Shown here: positions 33,077 through 41,686 of the stretch, piece by piece
How positions within the stretch are numbered: position 1 is the first letter of the stretch
How the letters are laid out: every line of letters begins with the position of its first letter
Source: Frisingicoccus caecimuris
GTDB lineage: Bacteria > Bacillota > Clostridia > Lachnospirales > Lachnospiraceae
Assembly (NCBI RefSeq): GCF_004340975.1
Contig: NZ_SLXA01000008.1
Location: 1-64,000, forward strand
Length of the DNA: 64,000 nucleotides
Reading direction: 5' to 3'
The notes under the pieces: generated by a model
Seen by the model: the letters and a program-made list of their open reading frames with translations, nothing else
Database searches by the model: none
What the model was told of the DNA's origin: nothing
Program-made: the position numbers and the translations under genes

Positions 33077-34330
33077 ATGCTTGAAAATATAAGACTTTCC
33101 ATCCAGGGAATCTGGTCTCACAAGATGCGTTCCTTCCTTACGATGCTTGGTATTATCATCGGTATTGCAGCCATTATTTCCATTGTCTCCACGATCAAGG
33201 GAACCAACGAGCAGATTAAACAGAATCTGGTCGGCGCCGGAAATAATACAGTAGAAATAAAATTATATCAGAATGATTGGGAATATGAGGCCGCCTACAA
33301 TGGACTGCCTCAGGGGGTTCCCATCATCACTGATGAAATCCGTGAAAGTATTCTGGAAATTGACGGTGTGGAAAAGGCATCTCTTTACTTGAACAGAAAT
33401 TACGCCGAGGGCATTTACTATCATAATACCTCTTTAAACGGCGGCAAAATCTACGGTATCGACGAGCAGTACTTTTCTACCTGTGGATACCAGATACAGA
33501 AAGGGCGCGGCTTTGTCGATAAAGACTACAAAAGCTTCCGAAAAGTAGCTATTTTAGATTCGGCGGCTTATAATTCCCTATTTGGCGGCAATGAGCCAAT
33601 TGACCAGACCATTGAAATTCAGGGGGAACCTTTTACAGTTATCGGTGTCTGTGAAAAGTCCAACACCTTTAAGCCGGTCATCAATTCGATGGAAGATTAT
33701 TATAACTATATGGCCGCAGGCAGCGACGGCGGCATCATCTTTATTCCAGATGCATCCTGGTCAATTCCTTACAGTTACGATGAACCGCAGAACCTTATCA
33801 TCCGGGCTGCCAGCACGGATGAAATGAGCAGCGCAGGACGCAAATGTGCCGATCTGCTGAACAGTTATGTCACCTCCTCGGATATCAAATATAAGGCTTC
33901 CGACCTTTTGGAACAGGCAAAAAGCCTCCAGGAATTAAGCGCAGCTACAAATCAACAGTTAATATGGATTGCCAGTATCTCTCTTCTTGTCGGCGGTATC
34001 GGCGTTATGAACATCATGCTTGTATCCGTTACTGAACGCACAAGAGAAATTGGTTTAAAGAAAGCGATTGGTGCAAGAAAGCGCCGGATTCTCGCCCAGT
34101 TTTTGACCGAAGCTGCCGTATTGACCAGCCTTGGCGGTATTATCGGTGTCGCGGCCGGTATTGTCATGGCTCAGGTAATTTCCAGAATTTCACAAACCCC
34201 ATCCGCGATCAGCGTGCCGGCTATTATATTCTCTGTGCTTTTCTCCATGGCCATTGGTATTCTCTTCGGTCTGCTGCCTTCCATTAAAGCAGCAAACCTT
34301 AATCCGATTGATGCCTTGAGACACGAGTAA
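33077..34330 (+). CDS. ABC transporter permease, MacB/FtsX family
   Basis: 417 residues with the MacB plan: an N-terminal helix (MRSFLTMLGIIIGIAAIISIVS), a large outer MacB_PCD domain (about 45-290) and three C-terminal membrane helices (about 293-315, 345-370, 380-405), with the family motif VTERTREIGLKKAIGARKRR and ending AANLNPIDALRHE. It should work with the MacB-type ATPase. Start follows AGGAGG. It ends the four-gene operon with a strong terminator. Substrate unknown; peptide or lipid export is a guess. Confidence 0.92.
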   Translation: MLENIRLSIQGIWSHKMRSFLTMLGIIIGIAAIISIVSTIKGTNEQIKQNLVGAGNNTVEIKLYQNDWEYEAAYNGLPQGVPIITDEIRESILEIDGVEKASLYLNRNYAEGIYYHNTSLNGGKIYGIDEQYFSTCGYQIQKGRGFVDKDYKSFRKVAILDSAAYNSLFGGNEPIDQTIEIQGEPFTVIGVCEKSNTFKPVINSMEDYYNYMAAGSDGGIIFIPDASWSIPYSYDEPQNLIIRAASTDEMSSAGRKCADLLNSYVTSSDIKYKASDLLEQAKSLQELSAATNQQLIWIASISLLVGGIGVMNIMLVSVTERTREIGLKKAIGARKRRILAQFLTEAAVLTSLGGIIGVAAGIVMAQVISRISQTPSAISVPAIIFSVLFSMAIGILFGLLPSIKAANLNPIDALRHE

Positions 34331-34335
34331 AAGGC

Positions 34336-34397
34336 GCCGCTGATATGTTCCTCAAAAGCTTGAAACGCTTTTTCTGAACATATCAGCGGCTTTTTTT
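34336..34397 (+). terminator. Intrinsic terminator after the MacAB-like operon
   Basis: A 15-pair stem GCCGCTGATATGTTC (34336-34350)/GAACATATCAGCGGC (34376-34390) followed by seven T. Confidence 0.93.
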
Positions 34398-34649
34398 GTG
34401 CAGCCGGAAGTTTACTGAAATATACTTTCTAAAGACCTGATGGCCTTTGGCATGTTCCTTTTAGCATTGCTGACTTTCATTTACATGATTTGTCACTAAC
34501 GTTTTAGAATACAAGAAAACCACCCTCTAAACTTTTGACCAAGGAATGAGGATGGTATTCTTAACTTATTGACGAAGTCAACCACTTTTGTGGGCGGTTG
34601 TTCTCTTGTTTTTACTATAGCACGTCTGCCGACGCTTCGCAAGATATCT
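34398..34649. other. Intergenic region with a 56-base palindromic element
   Basis: No gene is supported. Positions 34506-34561 form a hairpin with AGAATAC/GTATTCT ends and an imperfect CCACCCTC/GAGGATGG inner stem. A second hairpin CCACTTTTGTGG lies at 34582-34593. The origin is unknown; a small repeat or element remnant is possible. Confidence 0.4.
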
Positions 34650-36359
34650 TTAATTCATATAGCTGGCAATGATCTGCCAGATTTCCGGGCCGCTTTCCCA
34701 TCCGATGCTCCAGCTGGCAACACCGGCCAGATCATATTCCTGAATCATCTGCATGCGGGCTCTGAGGGATGTCTCATCCTCCAGCCAGATCTGATAGCGG
34801 CGCCCATCGACTTCCGATGTATATTCGCCGTAATTCTGTCCGGTGCTCTCATCATAGACTGGTGTCACGTCATGGCTCTCAAGATAGCCAGCCGCCTCTG
34901 TCATACCCGCATTAAAGGATTCCACAATGCCATTGACATCTGTTGCCCATACACGCGTATACAGAGGAATCGCATTGATAACCTTTTCCTTCGGCACCAT
35001 AGCGATCATATCTTCAATCCCCTGGCGCACAAAGTCCATGGACGCAACAGATCCCGCCACCTCCGATCCGGAATGATGTTCATCATACCCCATAATGATG
35101 ATATAATCGGCAAAAATTCCCTCTTCTTTATGATTATAATGCCGCCAGTACATCGGTGTATAATTATCAATAGAAAAAACAATATGCTTTTCACGACACA
35201 ATTCGGAAAGTTCACGGACAAACTGAATATAATTATCCGCGCCCGACTCGCCGATCATCTCAAAATCAAGGTTGACACCATCCAGATCATATGCATCAAT
35301 ATAAGATGAAAGCTGTTCCAGTACATGCTGGCGTTTCGCTCTGGATGATAGAATCTCATCTGTCATCTCCCCATCAAAGTTCGTAAATTCATTGGTAAAC
35401 ATCGCCCAAACTTCAATTCCGGCTCCATGGGCTGTATGCACATAATCTGCACTTCCAAGTGTCGTCAGATCGCCGTCCGTATTCTGGAAATAGAACCAAC
35501 GAGGGCTGATCGTATTAATTCCAGGCACCTCTGTCAAAATCTGTTCCAGTTCTTCATTAGCAGATTCACTGTACACCCCATGCCACGCCAGATTAATTTT
35601 ATAGTTTTTAGAAATGCCGGTAAACACCGGTTCCGTAAATTCCGGTTCGGTCAGGGCTGCCATAGATGGTGTATCCAGATCTTCATTCCTAACCCATCCG
35701 TTATAACCATCCTCAGTAATCACCTGGGCCCATTCATCACCGGCGCCATCATCCAGCACGTACAGTCTTTCTCCCCGTTCCAAATCTCTGAAAACCGGGC
35801 TTTTTATACCTCCCTGATAGCGGATGACCGCTTTCTTTCCAGTCACCGTCGTCATATAAGCTTCGCCCCATTCCGTTCGGGTAACTACCCGATTCGGTTC
35901 CGTAAAGACCGCACTGTCCATCTTCGTATTCTCTTTCACAAAATCAAGAGAAATATAGAGCATTCCGTTTCGATTAATGACTACAGGAATATCGCTCGTT
36001 GTGGTCTTTGTTCCCACTATATAAGACGTAGAATCCGGTGTGTACTGAGCCATGCCTTCCGGTGTTGCATACAAAACGCAATTTTCATCTTCCTCCCAGT
36101 AAATTCTGGAGTTATAGTACTGATTTGCCGTATTTACATCCATATAGACATTCCCGGCGCCGTCATCGATCGCCTTTGCCTCCAGCATAGAATTATTCAA
36201 TGTAAGTGTATACTCCCCATCCGAAACACCATATGTGGCATTATAGTCTACCAGGTCTTTCTCTGATCGAAATTCGTCAATTATGCCGCATCCGCCAAGA
36301 ATACCGAGGAGGCATACAGAAATCAACAACATTCCCATAATTCTTCTTATCTTATTCAT
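34650..36359 (-). CDS. GH18-family glycosidase lipoprotein with SH3-like domain
   Basis: About 569 residues. A lipoprotein signal ends GILGGC. An amine-oxidase-N-like/SLAP-type beta region (about 45-150) and an SH3b-type domain (about 185-235, GERLYVLDDGAGDEWAQV) precede a GH18 TIM barrel (about 255-569). The catalytic motif DLDGVNLDFE (D-x-x-D-x-D-x-E type, DGVNLDFE) is intact. Such proteins (YaaH/SleL-like) act on spore cortex or peptidoglycan N-acetylglucosamine linkages. The 36359 ATG was chosen; a TTG three codons upstream is possible. Downstream of a two-TM protein gene. Confidence 0.85.
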   Translation of the reverse strand: MNKIRRIMGMLLISVCLLGILGGCGIIDEFRSEKDLVDYNATYGVSDGEYTLTLNNSMLEAKAIDDGAGNVYMDVNTANQYYNSRIYWEEDENCVLYATPEGMAQYTPDSTSYIVGTKTTTSDIPVVINRNGMLYISLDFVKENTKMDSAVFTEPNRVVTRTEWGEAYMTTVTGKKAVIRYQGGIKSPVFRDLERGERLYVLDDGAGDEWAQVITEDGYNGWVRNEDLDTPSMAALTEPEFTEPVFTGISKNYKINLAWHGVYSESANEELEQILTEVPGINTISPRWFYFQNTDGDLTTLGSADYVHTAHGAGIEVWAMFTNEFTNFDGEMTDEILSSRAKRQHVLEQLSSYIDAYDLDGVNLDFEMIGESGADNYIQFVRELSELCREKHIVFSIDNYTPMYWRHYNHKEEGIFADYIIIMGYDEHHSGSEVAGSVASMDFVRQGIEDMIAMVPKEKVINAIPLYTRVWATDVNGIVESFNAGMTEAAGYLESHDVTPVYDESTGQNYGEYTSEVDGRRYQIWLEDETSLRARMQMIQEYDLAGVASWSIGWESGPEIWQIIASYMN

Positions 36360-36389
36360 GTGCTTCAACCTAACCTTCCTTTTTGGTTT

Positions 36390-36983
36390 TTAAGTCTCGT
36401 GGATAAACAATCTGCCTGCCACAAAACAACCGAGCATGATTAAAAATCCAATGGCATAATAAAGGATATCTGCTTCCCGGTATGTATCGTAAGTCAAAAG
36501 AACTCTATCAGAAATATTATAGGTCTCAATATACGTTTCTGTCGTCATACTTTCACTCTCCGCTGCTTTTTCAAGCACCGACATGTCGTCCGATACCCGG
36601 GCCACAAATTCCATATCTGTTAAGTCCGGCATCGCCTGAGAAAGGCCGGCGTCATCTGTCTCTGCCGGAATTTCTACAAACCATGACTGTTCTCCAATAG
36701 ACCCGATATAATAGTATCCGCTGATTTCATTTTTTGTATCCACCGTATAAAAACCTGTAAATCTCAAATCCATATGATTCACCCGAACGTACGCCTTCGT
36801 TTCCTCCGGCTGCCAGGATACCGATTCTTCCGAAGCATCCACGGACGATATCATAAATGGATTTCTCCAAAAAAGTAATCCGCAAATGATGGCGATCCCT
36901 GTCAGAATCCCCACGCCGTAAAATATCCGTCCCACGATCGAATGCTGTTTTTGCAGATAACCCTTTATCTCTTGTTTTTCCAT
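36390..36983 (-). CDS. Two-pass membrane protein of unknown function
   Basis: 197 residues. N-terminal hydrophilic part, one membrane segment at about 17-40 (FYGVGILTGIAIICGLLFW), a 120-residue outer domain with several beta-like stretches (RFTGFYTVDTKNEISGYYYIG and QSWFVEIPAE), and a second segment at about 172-192. I do not recognise the family. AGGAG lies before the ATG. It is 30 bases upstream of the GH18 gene and probably co-transcribed, so it may act at the envelope or spore coat. Confidence 0.7.
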   Translation of the reverse strand: MEKQEIKGYLQKQHSIVGRIFYGVGILTGIAIICGLLFWRNPFMISSVDASEESVSWQPEETKAYVRVNHMDLRFTGFYTVDTKNEISGYYYIGSIGEQSWFVEIPAETDDAGLSQAMPDLTDMEFVARVSDDMSVLEKAAESESMTTETYIETYNISDRVLLTYDTYREADILYYAIGFLIMLGCFVAGRLFIHET

Positions 36984-37390
36984 AATGATAGACTCCTATG
37001 CAGATTATATTTACGATTATACTACATTGGAGCCTATCAGGCAAATGTAAATGGAAATCTTACCCACTTTTAAGGAGATGCAGGCCCAAAATATGTAATG
37101 ATATCCCACATTTGACATATAATAAGACTAGCTAAGTATAATAATGCCAGGCATTTTTAATTGTAAAGGTTCACATAATGGGAAAGTAAAGATTTTTGAA
37201 ATGAATTGGGAAGTCAGGCACATTACCTTAGAAATCTTATATACTTTATTATATCAAATGAAAAATTAAGCAGCAATCACATTGCTTCGACAAAAATTTT
37301 ATAAAATTTAATACTTTAATCTCTTTACAGTTTCCGCTGCTGTAGGTATACTGTAGGTAACCTCAATCCTACATTAAAGGAGTGATTTCT
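36984..37390 (+). other. Intergenic region upstream of mecA-like gene
   Basis: AT-rich, no gene supported. Possible promoter elements are TCGACA (37287-37292), a 17-base spacer and AATACT (37310-37315). TTGACA with TATAAT 19 bases later lies further up (about 37116-37146). A short TGTAGG/CCTACA inverted repeat is near the start codon. Confidence 0.35.
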
Positions 37391-38170
37391 ATGAAGATTG
37401 AGAGACTTAATGAAAATCAGATTCGCTGTACGTTGAGCAAAGAAGATTTAGTAAATCGTGAGATTAAGCTGAGCGAGCTTGCTTACGGTTCTGATAAAGC
37501 CAAGCGGTTATTCCGCGATATGATGATTCAGGCTTCCACAGAGGTCGGATTTGAAGCGAACGATATTCCGCTTGTCATTGAAGCCATTCCTGTCTCCAGT
37601 GAATGTATTATATTAATCGTAACAAAGGTGGAGGACCCAGAAGAGCTGGATACTCGATTTTCAAAGTTCTCACCAACGAATATATCTCTGGATGATGAGG
37701 ATTCGGAAGATGAATCTTCCGACAGTCCGACCGGTTACCGCAGTGCGGCAGACATTTTGGATTTATTCAAAAAGATCAGTGAGGAATTGATCGTCAAAGA
37801 GATTTCCTCCGACGAATCCCAGATTCCTCTGCCTTCCGGTTCCAAGCCGCAAAACCTCCGATCCCTTGGGAATCTGAATATGACAAAGATTTTCTGTTTC
37901 CATCGATTGGACGATGTATGCCGCTATGCTGACGCTATCTATTCCAGATATCACAGCTCGAACACCTTATATAAAGATCCGAAAACCGGCGAGTTTTACC
38001 TGATCCTCACAAAAGGCAAGGCATCTCCGCAGCTATTCAATAAAGTCTGCAATATCGCCATTGAATACGGCGATTATGTACCGGCCACCGACGCATCTGT
38101 GGCTTACTATAATGAACATTATAAAGTGATTTTAAAAAACAGGGCTATCCAAAAACTGGCGAATCTGTAA
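37391..38170 (+). CDS. MecA-like adaptor protein
   Basis: About 259 residues. The N-terminal MecA domain (MKIERLNENQIRCTLSKEDL) and the C-terminal MecA domain (IFCFHRLDDVCRYADAIY, SSNTLYKDPKTGEFYLIL and YVPATDASVAYYNEHYKVI) flank an acidic linker rich in Asp/Ser (about 100-125). MecA proteins bring substrates to ClpC for degradation and control competence or sporulation. The start follows AAAGGAG. A single gene with its own terminator. ClpC is not in the window. Confidence 0.88.
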   Translation: MKIERLNENQIRCTLSKEDLVNREIKLSELAYGSDKAKRLFRDMMIQASTEVGFEANDIPLVIEAIPVSSECIILIVTKVEDPEELDTRFSKFSPTNISLDDEDSEDESSDSPTGYRSAADILDLFKKISEELIVKEISSDESQIPLPSGSKPQNLRSLGNLNMTKIFCFHRLDDVCRYADAIYSRYHSSNTLYKDPKTGEFYLILTKGKASPQLFNKVCNIAIEYGDYVPATDASVAYYNEHYKVILKNRAIQKLANL

Positions 38171-38175
38171 ACAGT

Positions 38176-38212
38176 AAAAACAGCGGGAAGTATCTCTCCC
38201 CGCTGTTTTTCT
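38176..38212 (+). terminator. Intrinsic terminator after mecA-like gene
   Basis: A 12-pair stem AAAAACAGCGGG/CCCGCTGTTTTT (38176-38187 and 38199-38210) followed by CTAC. Confidence 0.85.
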
Positions 38213-38231
38213 ACGTCTATTGAATTGAATC

Positions 38232-38441
38232 CTATTTATTATTCTTTTCAAGGAAGTTATTAATTTCTGCAACTAACGCTGCCGGATCAATACCATGGAC
38301 CATTGCTGCTTCAGCGATGGTTTCACCCTGAGAAGATGGACATCCCAGACAATGCATCCCAATGCTCATTAAAATAGGCGCTACACCTGCATCGATTCTT
38401 AATAAATCGCCAATCATAGTATCTTTTGTTACCTGTGCCAT
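38232..38441 (-). CDS. DUF1858 domain protein
   Basis: 69 residues. DUF1858 signature: TMIGDLLRIDAGVAPILMSIGMHCLGCPSSQGETI-type region, with the two-cysteine HCLGCPSSQGETIAEAA at about 30-47, and the HGIDPAALVAEINNFL tail. Family members are small redox or metal-linked proteins of unknown function, often found with hybrid-cluster or iron-sulfur genes in anaerobes. Start has AAGGAGG. It lies opposite to the ferredoxin gene 240 bases away. Confidence 0.85.
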   Translation of the reverse strand: MAQVTKDTMIGDLLRIDAGVAPILMSIGMHCLGCPSSQGETIAEAAMVHGIDPAALVAEINNFLEKNNK

Positions 38442-38592
38442 TTCAAAGTCCTCCTTCTGAAATTTTAATCATTGCTTATTATAATACATTATCTCCAGGT
38501 TTGCAAGTCCTCAATCACCCCTGCCTATTTTCCAGATATTCTCAATTATTTAGCTAAATGATAAATTATATCATTCATCTATCATGTTATGC

Positions 38593-38622
38593 TTGTCTAA
38601 CCGATGCCTTTTGTATTACAAT
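38593..38622 (+). promoter_or_regulatory. Probable promoter of the ferredoxin gene
   Basis: TTGTCT (38593-38598), an 18-base spacer and TACAAT (38617-38622), 60 bases before the start codon. Confidence 0.5.
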
Positions 38623-38681
38623 AAGGTCGTACAATTTAAAAGTACTAATTGATTTATCATACTTATAAGGAGGTAACTATC

Positions 38682-38855
38682 ATGGCATATGTAATTTCTT
38701 CTGATTGTGTTTCCTGTGGTGCTTGTGCTGGCGAATGTCCAGTAGGCGCTATCGTTGAAGGCGATGGAAAATACGAAATCAAAGCTGATGACTGCATCGA
38801 TTGCGGTACTTGCGCAGGAACATGCCCTACAGGCGCTATTTCTCAGGCTGATTAA
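38682..38855 (+). CDS. 2[4Fe-4S] ferredoxin
   Basis: 57 residues with two clostridial-type cluster motifs: CVSCGACAGECP and CIDCGTCAGTCP (C-x2-C-x2-C-x3-C-P), which together coordinate two [4Fe-4S] clusters. It is the low-potential electron carrier of anaerobic metabolism. The start at 38682 follows AAGGAGG. A monocistronic unit with its own promoter and terminator, as expected for an abundant protein. Confidence 0.97.
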   Translation: MAYVISSDCVSCGACAGECPVGAIVEGDGKYEIKADDCIDCGTCAGTCPTGAISQAD

Positions 38856-38873
38856 TTCTAAAAGAATAAAAAG

Positions 38874-38912
38874 TAAGGTGCTTCGGTTTTTCCGTAAGCA
38901 CCTTATTTTTTT
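38874..38912. terminator. Bidirectional terminator after the ferredoxin gene
   Basis: Stem AAGGTGCTTCGG/CCGTAAGCACCTT with a T-run on both strands (ATTTTTTT on plus, ACTTTTTATT on minus), serving the convergent MerR-like gene as well. Confidence 0.9.
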
Positions 38913-38978
38913 AGGACGCTCTTCCGGTCATCTACCACCTCACGAGCGCCCTCTCCCTGTATTTTTAAAATTATTTTT

Positions 38979-39728
38979 TCATCTGCGGAACAGACTAAAA
39001 TGCCTCTTATGCATTTTGGTCGGCGTATATGGCGGAAGTTTCGCCGCAGCCGCTTCCTGATATCCCCGCTGTCTTCCCCGAATGGCTTCATCCAGCTTTC
39101 TGAAACGCATTTCCTCCCTTTGCTCCCGTTCCTGTTCCATAACATCCATCTCCCGCATCAACCGTTCGGTCACCTGCCGTGCAATTGACTCTTCCAATTT
39201 CAGGTTATTCGCCTGAAGCGCCTGAGACACGATACCATCCATTATGTATTTAAAATGACTCATCTTCTCCGCCGGACTTACCGTAACAGCGACAGGTTTT
39301 TCTGTTTCTTCTACCTTTGCCAATTCCGTCACCTTTTCTTTTGCGGTTTTTTCCTCCGAATTCTGCACCTTTTCTTCAGTCTTTTGAACCTTCTCCTCTG
39401 TTCTCTGAGTCTTTTCTTCAACTTTCTTAGATTTTCCTTCCGACTCTCCAAAATTTTGCCGTACATTATTCAGTGAGATAATCTTCGTCTCTTTTTCTTC
39501 CTCAAACATGATCTCAAGAACATCTTTTATCGCTTTCAACTGAAATCCTCTGTCCTTTAACGCCCGTATTTGGCAAAATACATCGATTTCCCGCTGTGTA
39601 TAATAACGATGGCCCATTTCATTCCTTGGTATGTCCAGTGACAGTTCGTCCTCCCAGTACCGAAGTACATGAGATTCAACCTTCACCATTTTTGCCGCAT
39701 CCGATATTGTGTATCGCATCTCTTCCAT
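38979..39728 (-). CDS. MerR-like regulator with a repeat-rich coiled-coil tail
   Basis: About 249 residues. The N-terminal MerR helix-turn-helix (about 4-75, YTISDAAKMVKVESHVLRYW and MGHRYYTQREIDVF) is followed by a charged region with EEKTQ/EEKVQ repeats (about 100-130), then a helical C-terminal part (about 165-245). This resembles RacA-type DNA-binding/coiled-coil proteins that organise the chromosome during sporulation, but no chromosome or pole targeting is shown here. Start follows GGAGG six bases upstream. Function uncertain. Confidence 0.7.
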   Translation of the reverse strand: MEEMRYTISDAAKMVKVESHVLRYWEDELSLDIPRNEMGHRYYTQREIDVFCQIRALKDRGFQLKAIKDVLEIMFEEEKETKIISLNNVRQNFGESEGKSKKVEEKTQRTEEKVQKTEEKVQNSEEKTAKEKVTELAKVEETEKPVAVTVSPAEKMSHFKYIMDGIVSQALQANNLKLEESIARQVTERLMREMDVMEQEREQREEMRFRKLDEAIRGRQRGYQEAAAAKLPPYTPTKMHKRHFSLFRR

Positions 39729-39832
39729 AGAATACCTCCACTTAACCTTCTCGTTATCTAACAATCAAATTATAGCAAACCCCCAAAATATTTCAATTTT
39801 ATGCCCTAACAACTTATCGACACCGGTCTTTC

Positions 39833-39869
39833 GAAAAACAAAAAAACCGGTCACATTATTCGTGACCGG
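39833..39869 (-). terminator. Intrinsic terminator after dnaB
   Basis: Stem CCGGTCAC/GTGACCGG (39847-39854 and 39862-39869) followed on the minus strand by TTTTTTTGTTTTTCG. Confidence 0.9.
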
Positions 39870-39897
39870 CTTAATATACGCCGAAATATGCGCTATT

Positions 39898-41238
39898 TTA
39901 TTTTTTTGATTTATTAGCAAACTTCGTGTAATTCGGAAGCCATACCAGTTCTACCGTTCCAATCGGTCCGTTACGCTGTTTTGCAATAATAATCTCGGAA
40001 ATATTTTTCTTATCCGTATCTTTATTATAGTAATCATCCCTGTAGATGAACATTACCACATCCGCATCCTGCTCTATGGCCCCGGATTCACGTAAATCGG
40101 ACAAAATAGGCCGATGGTCAGGCCGTGTCTCACAGGCTCGTGAGAGCTGAGACAATGCAATAACCGGTGCGTTAATCTCTCTGGCTAAAGCTTTTAATGA
40201 ACGGGAAATTTCGGATATCTCCTGCTGCCTTGAATCCGTCCGTTTACTGCCGCCGCTCATGAGCTGAAGATAATCGATAATGACCAGTCCCAGATCATTC
40301 TCGAGCTTAAACTTCCGACACTTGGAACGCAGCTCAGAAATGGAAATTCCAGGAGTGTCATCTATGATCAGAGGCGCCTTACTTATATCGCCTGCGCTTT
40401 CAATAAGCTTTTCCCAATCATTAGCGCTCAGATTACCTGTACGAATCAACTGAGAATCCACTTTTGACTCCATAGAAAGCAAACGGTTGACGAGCTGGTC
40501 CTTCGACATTTCCAAACTGAATATGGCCGTCGGTACTTTATTTTTCACAGCAATGTACTGAGCCAGATTCAGAACAAACGCTGTTTTTCCCATAGATGGT
40601 CTGGCTGCCACCAGAATTAAATCCGACGGTTGAAAACCGGATGTCTTATAGTCCAGATCATAAAATCCGGTAGCCAGTCCGGTGACTGTTCCTTTGTGTT
40701 TCGCCGCCAGTTCAATCTTGTCAATAACACTTAAGACCACATCCCGGATGGGTACAAAATCATCGGAACTTTTTTTCTGGAGTAAATCAAAAATCTTTTT
40801 TTCCGTTTCCTCCAGGATCTGGTCTACAGGCTCTTTTCCGAGATAACAAGTATTGGCAATCTCCTCATTCGCCCGTATCATTCGGCGAAGAAGGGCCTTT
40901 TCCGCCACAGTTTCCGCATAGTGCTTTATATTAGCTGAGGTCGGCACATCGTTTAAAATGCCGCTGATAAACTCCACACTGGTCAGTTCCGGCGGCACAT
41001 CCTTATTTTTCAGCCGCTCCTGCAGTGTGACCAGATCTACCGGCTTATCTTCCCCGTACAGCTCCGTCATCACGTCAAAGAGAATTCCATACTGTCTCTG
41101 GTAAAAATCATCACTGGTGATCATCTCCGAAGCCGTCACAATAGCATCCGCATCCATCAGCATGGAACCGATAACAGCCCGTTCCGCCTCATCACTGTGC
41201 GGTAATATTCTCTTGATCAACGCTTCTTCCATCGCCAT
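39898..41238 (-). CDS. dnaB: Replicative DNA helicase
   Basis: About 446 residues. N-terminal domain, linker, then the RecA-like motor: Walker A ARPSMGKTAF (about 208-217), Walker B LVIIDYLQLMSG, and DLRESGAIEQDAD as the H4/arginine-finger region. It unwinds DNA at the fork. Start at 41238 is chosen because GGAGG, encoded in the last codons of rplI, lies six bases upstream; this couples dnaB translation to rplI. Third gene of the gdpP-rplI-dnaB operon. Confidence 0.97.
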   Translation of the reverse strand: MAMEEALIKRILPHSDEAERAVIGSMLMDADAIVTASEMITSDDFYQRQYGILFDVMTELYGEDKPVDLVTLQERLKNKDVPPELTSVEFISGILNDVPTSANIKHYAETVAEKALLRRMIRANEEIANTCYLGKEPVDQILEETEKKIFDLLQKKSSDDFVPIRDVVLSVIDKIELAAKHKGTVTGLATGFYDLDYKTSGFQPSDLILVAARPSMGKTAFVLNLAQYIAVKNKVPTAIFSLEMSKDQLVNRLLSMESKVDSQLIRTGNLSANDWEKLIESAGDISKAPLIIDDTPGISISELRSKCRKFKLENDLGLVIIDYLQLMSGGSKRTDSRQQEISEISRSLKALAREINAPVIALSQLSRACETRPDHRPILSDLRESGAIEQDADVVMFIYRDDYYNKDTDKKNISEIIIAKQRNGPIGTVELVWLPNYTKFANKSKK

Positions 41239-41239
41239 A

Positions 41240-41686
41240 TCAGGCCTCCACAACCTTCACTTTCAATTCTCCTGTTACCTTCGGATGTACCTTATAAGGC
41301 ACAATGACCGTGCCCACCATACGAATCGGCTCCTGCAGATTCAACTTTTTCTTGTCAATATCCAGATTGAGCTGAGCCTTGGCCGCAGCGGCAATCTCCT
41401 TCGTAGAAACCGAACCAAATACCCGTCCGCCTTCGCCGGTCTTTATGGATACCGTAACGACTTTTTCTTTTAATTCCTCAGCAAATACTTTCGCTGCTTC
41501 AAGCTGCTCTTTGGCAATTTTCTCTTCATTTGCCTTTTTCAGTTTCAGATCATTCATATTCCTGGCCGTTGCTTCCAAGCCAAGTTTTTTCTTCAGAATA
41601 AAGTTTCTTGCGTAACCTTCATTCACTTCCACAAGTTCACCTTTCTTTCCAAGGCTCTTTACATCTTCTAATAAAATAACTTTCAT
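41240..41686 (-). CDS. rplI: Ribosomal protein bL9
   Basis: 148 residues, the family length. The N-terminal RNA-binding domain [21 protein letters not shown] with [17 protein letters not shown] is followed by the long helix and C-terminal domain. It starts two bases past the gdpP stop region and its last codons contain the dnaB Shine-Dalgarno. Part of a gdpP-rplI-dnaB unit, common in Firmicutes. Confidence 0.97.
   Translation of the reverse strand: MKVILLEDVKSLGKKGELVEVNEGYARNFILKKKLGLEATARNMNDLKLKKANEEKIAKEQLEAAKVFAEELKEKVVTVSIKTGEGGRVFGSVSTKEIAAAAKAQLNLDIDKKKLNLQEPIRMVGTVIVPYKVHPKVTGELKVKVVEA

Noticed and set aside
34398-34649. Insertion sequence remnant after the exporter operon
   Set aside because: The palindromes are suggestive but no transposase frame or target duplication is visible; kept only as an unexplained element.
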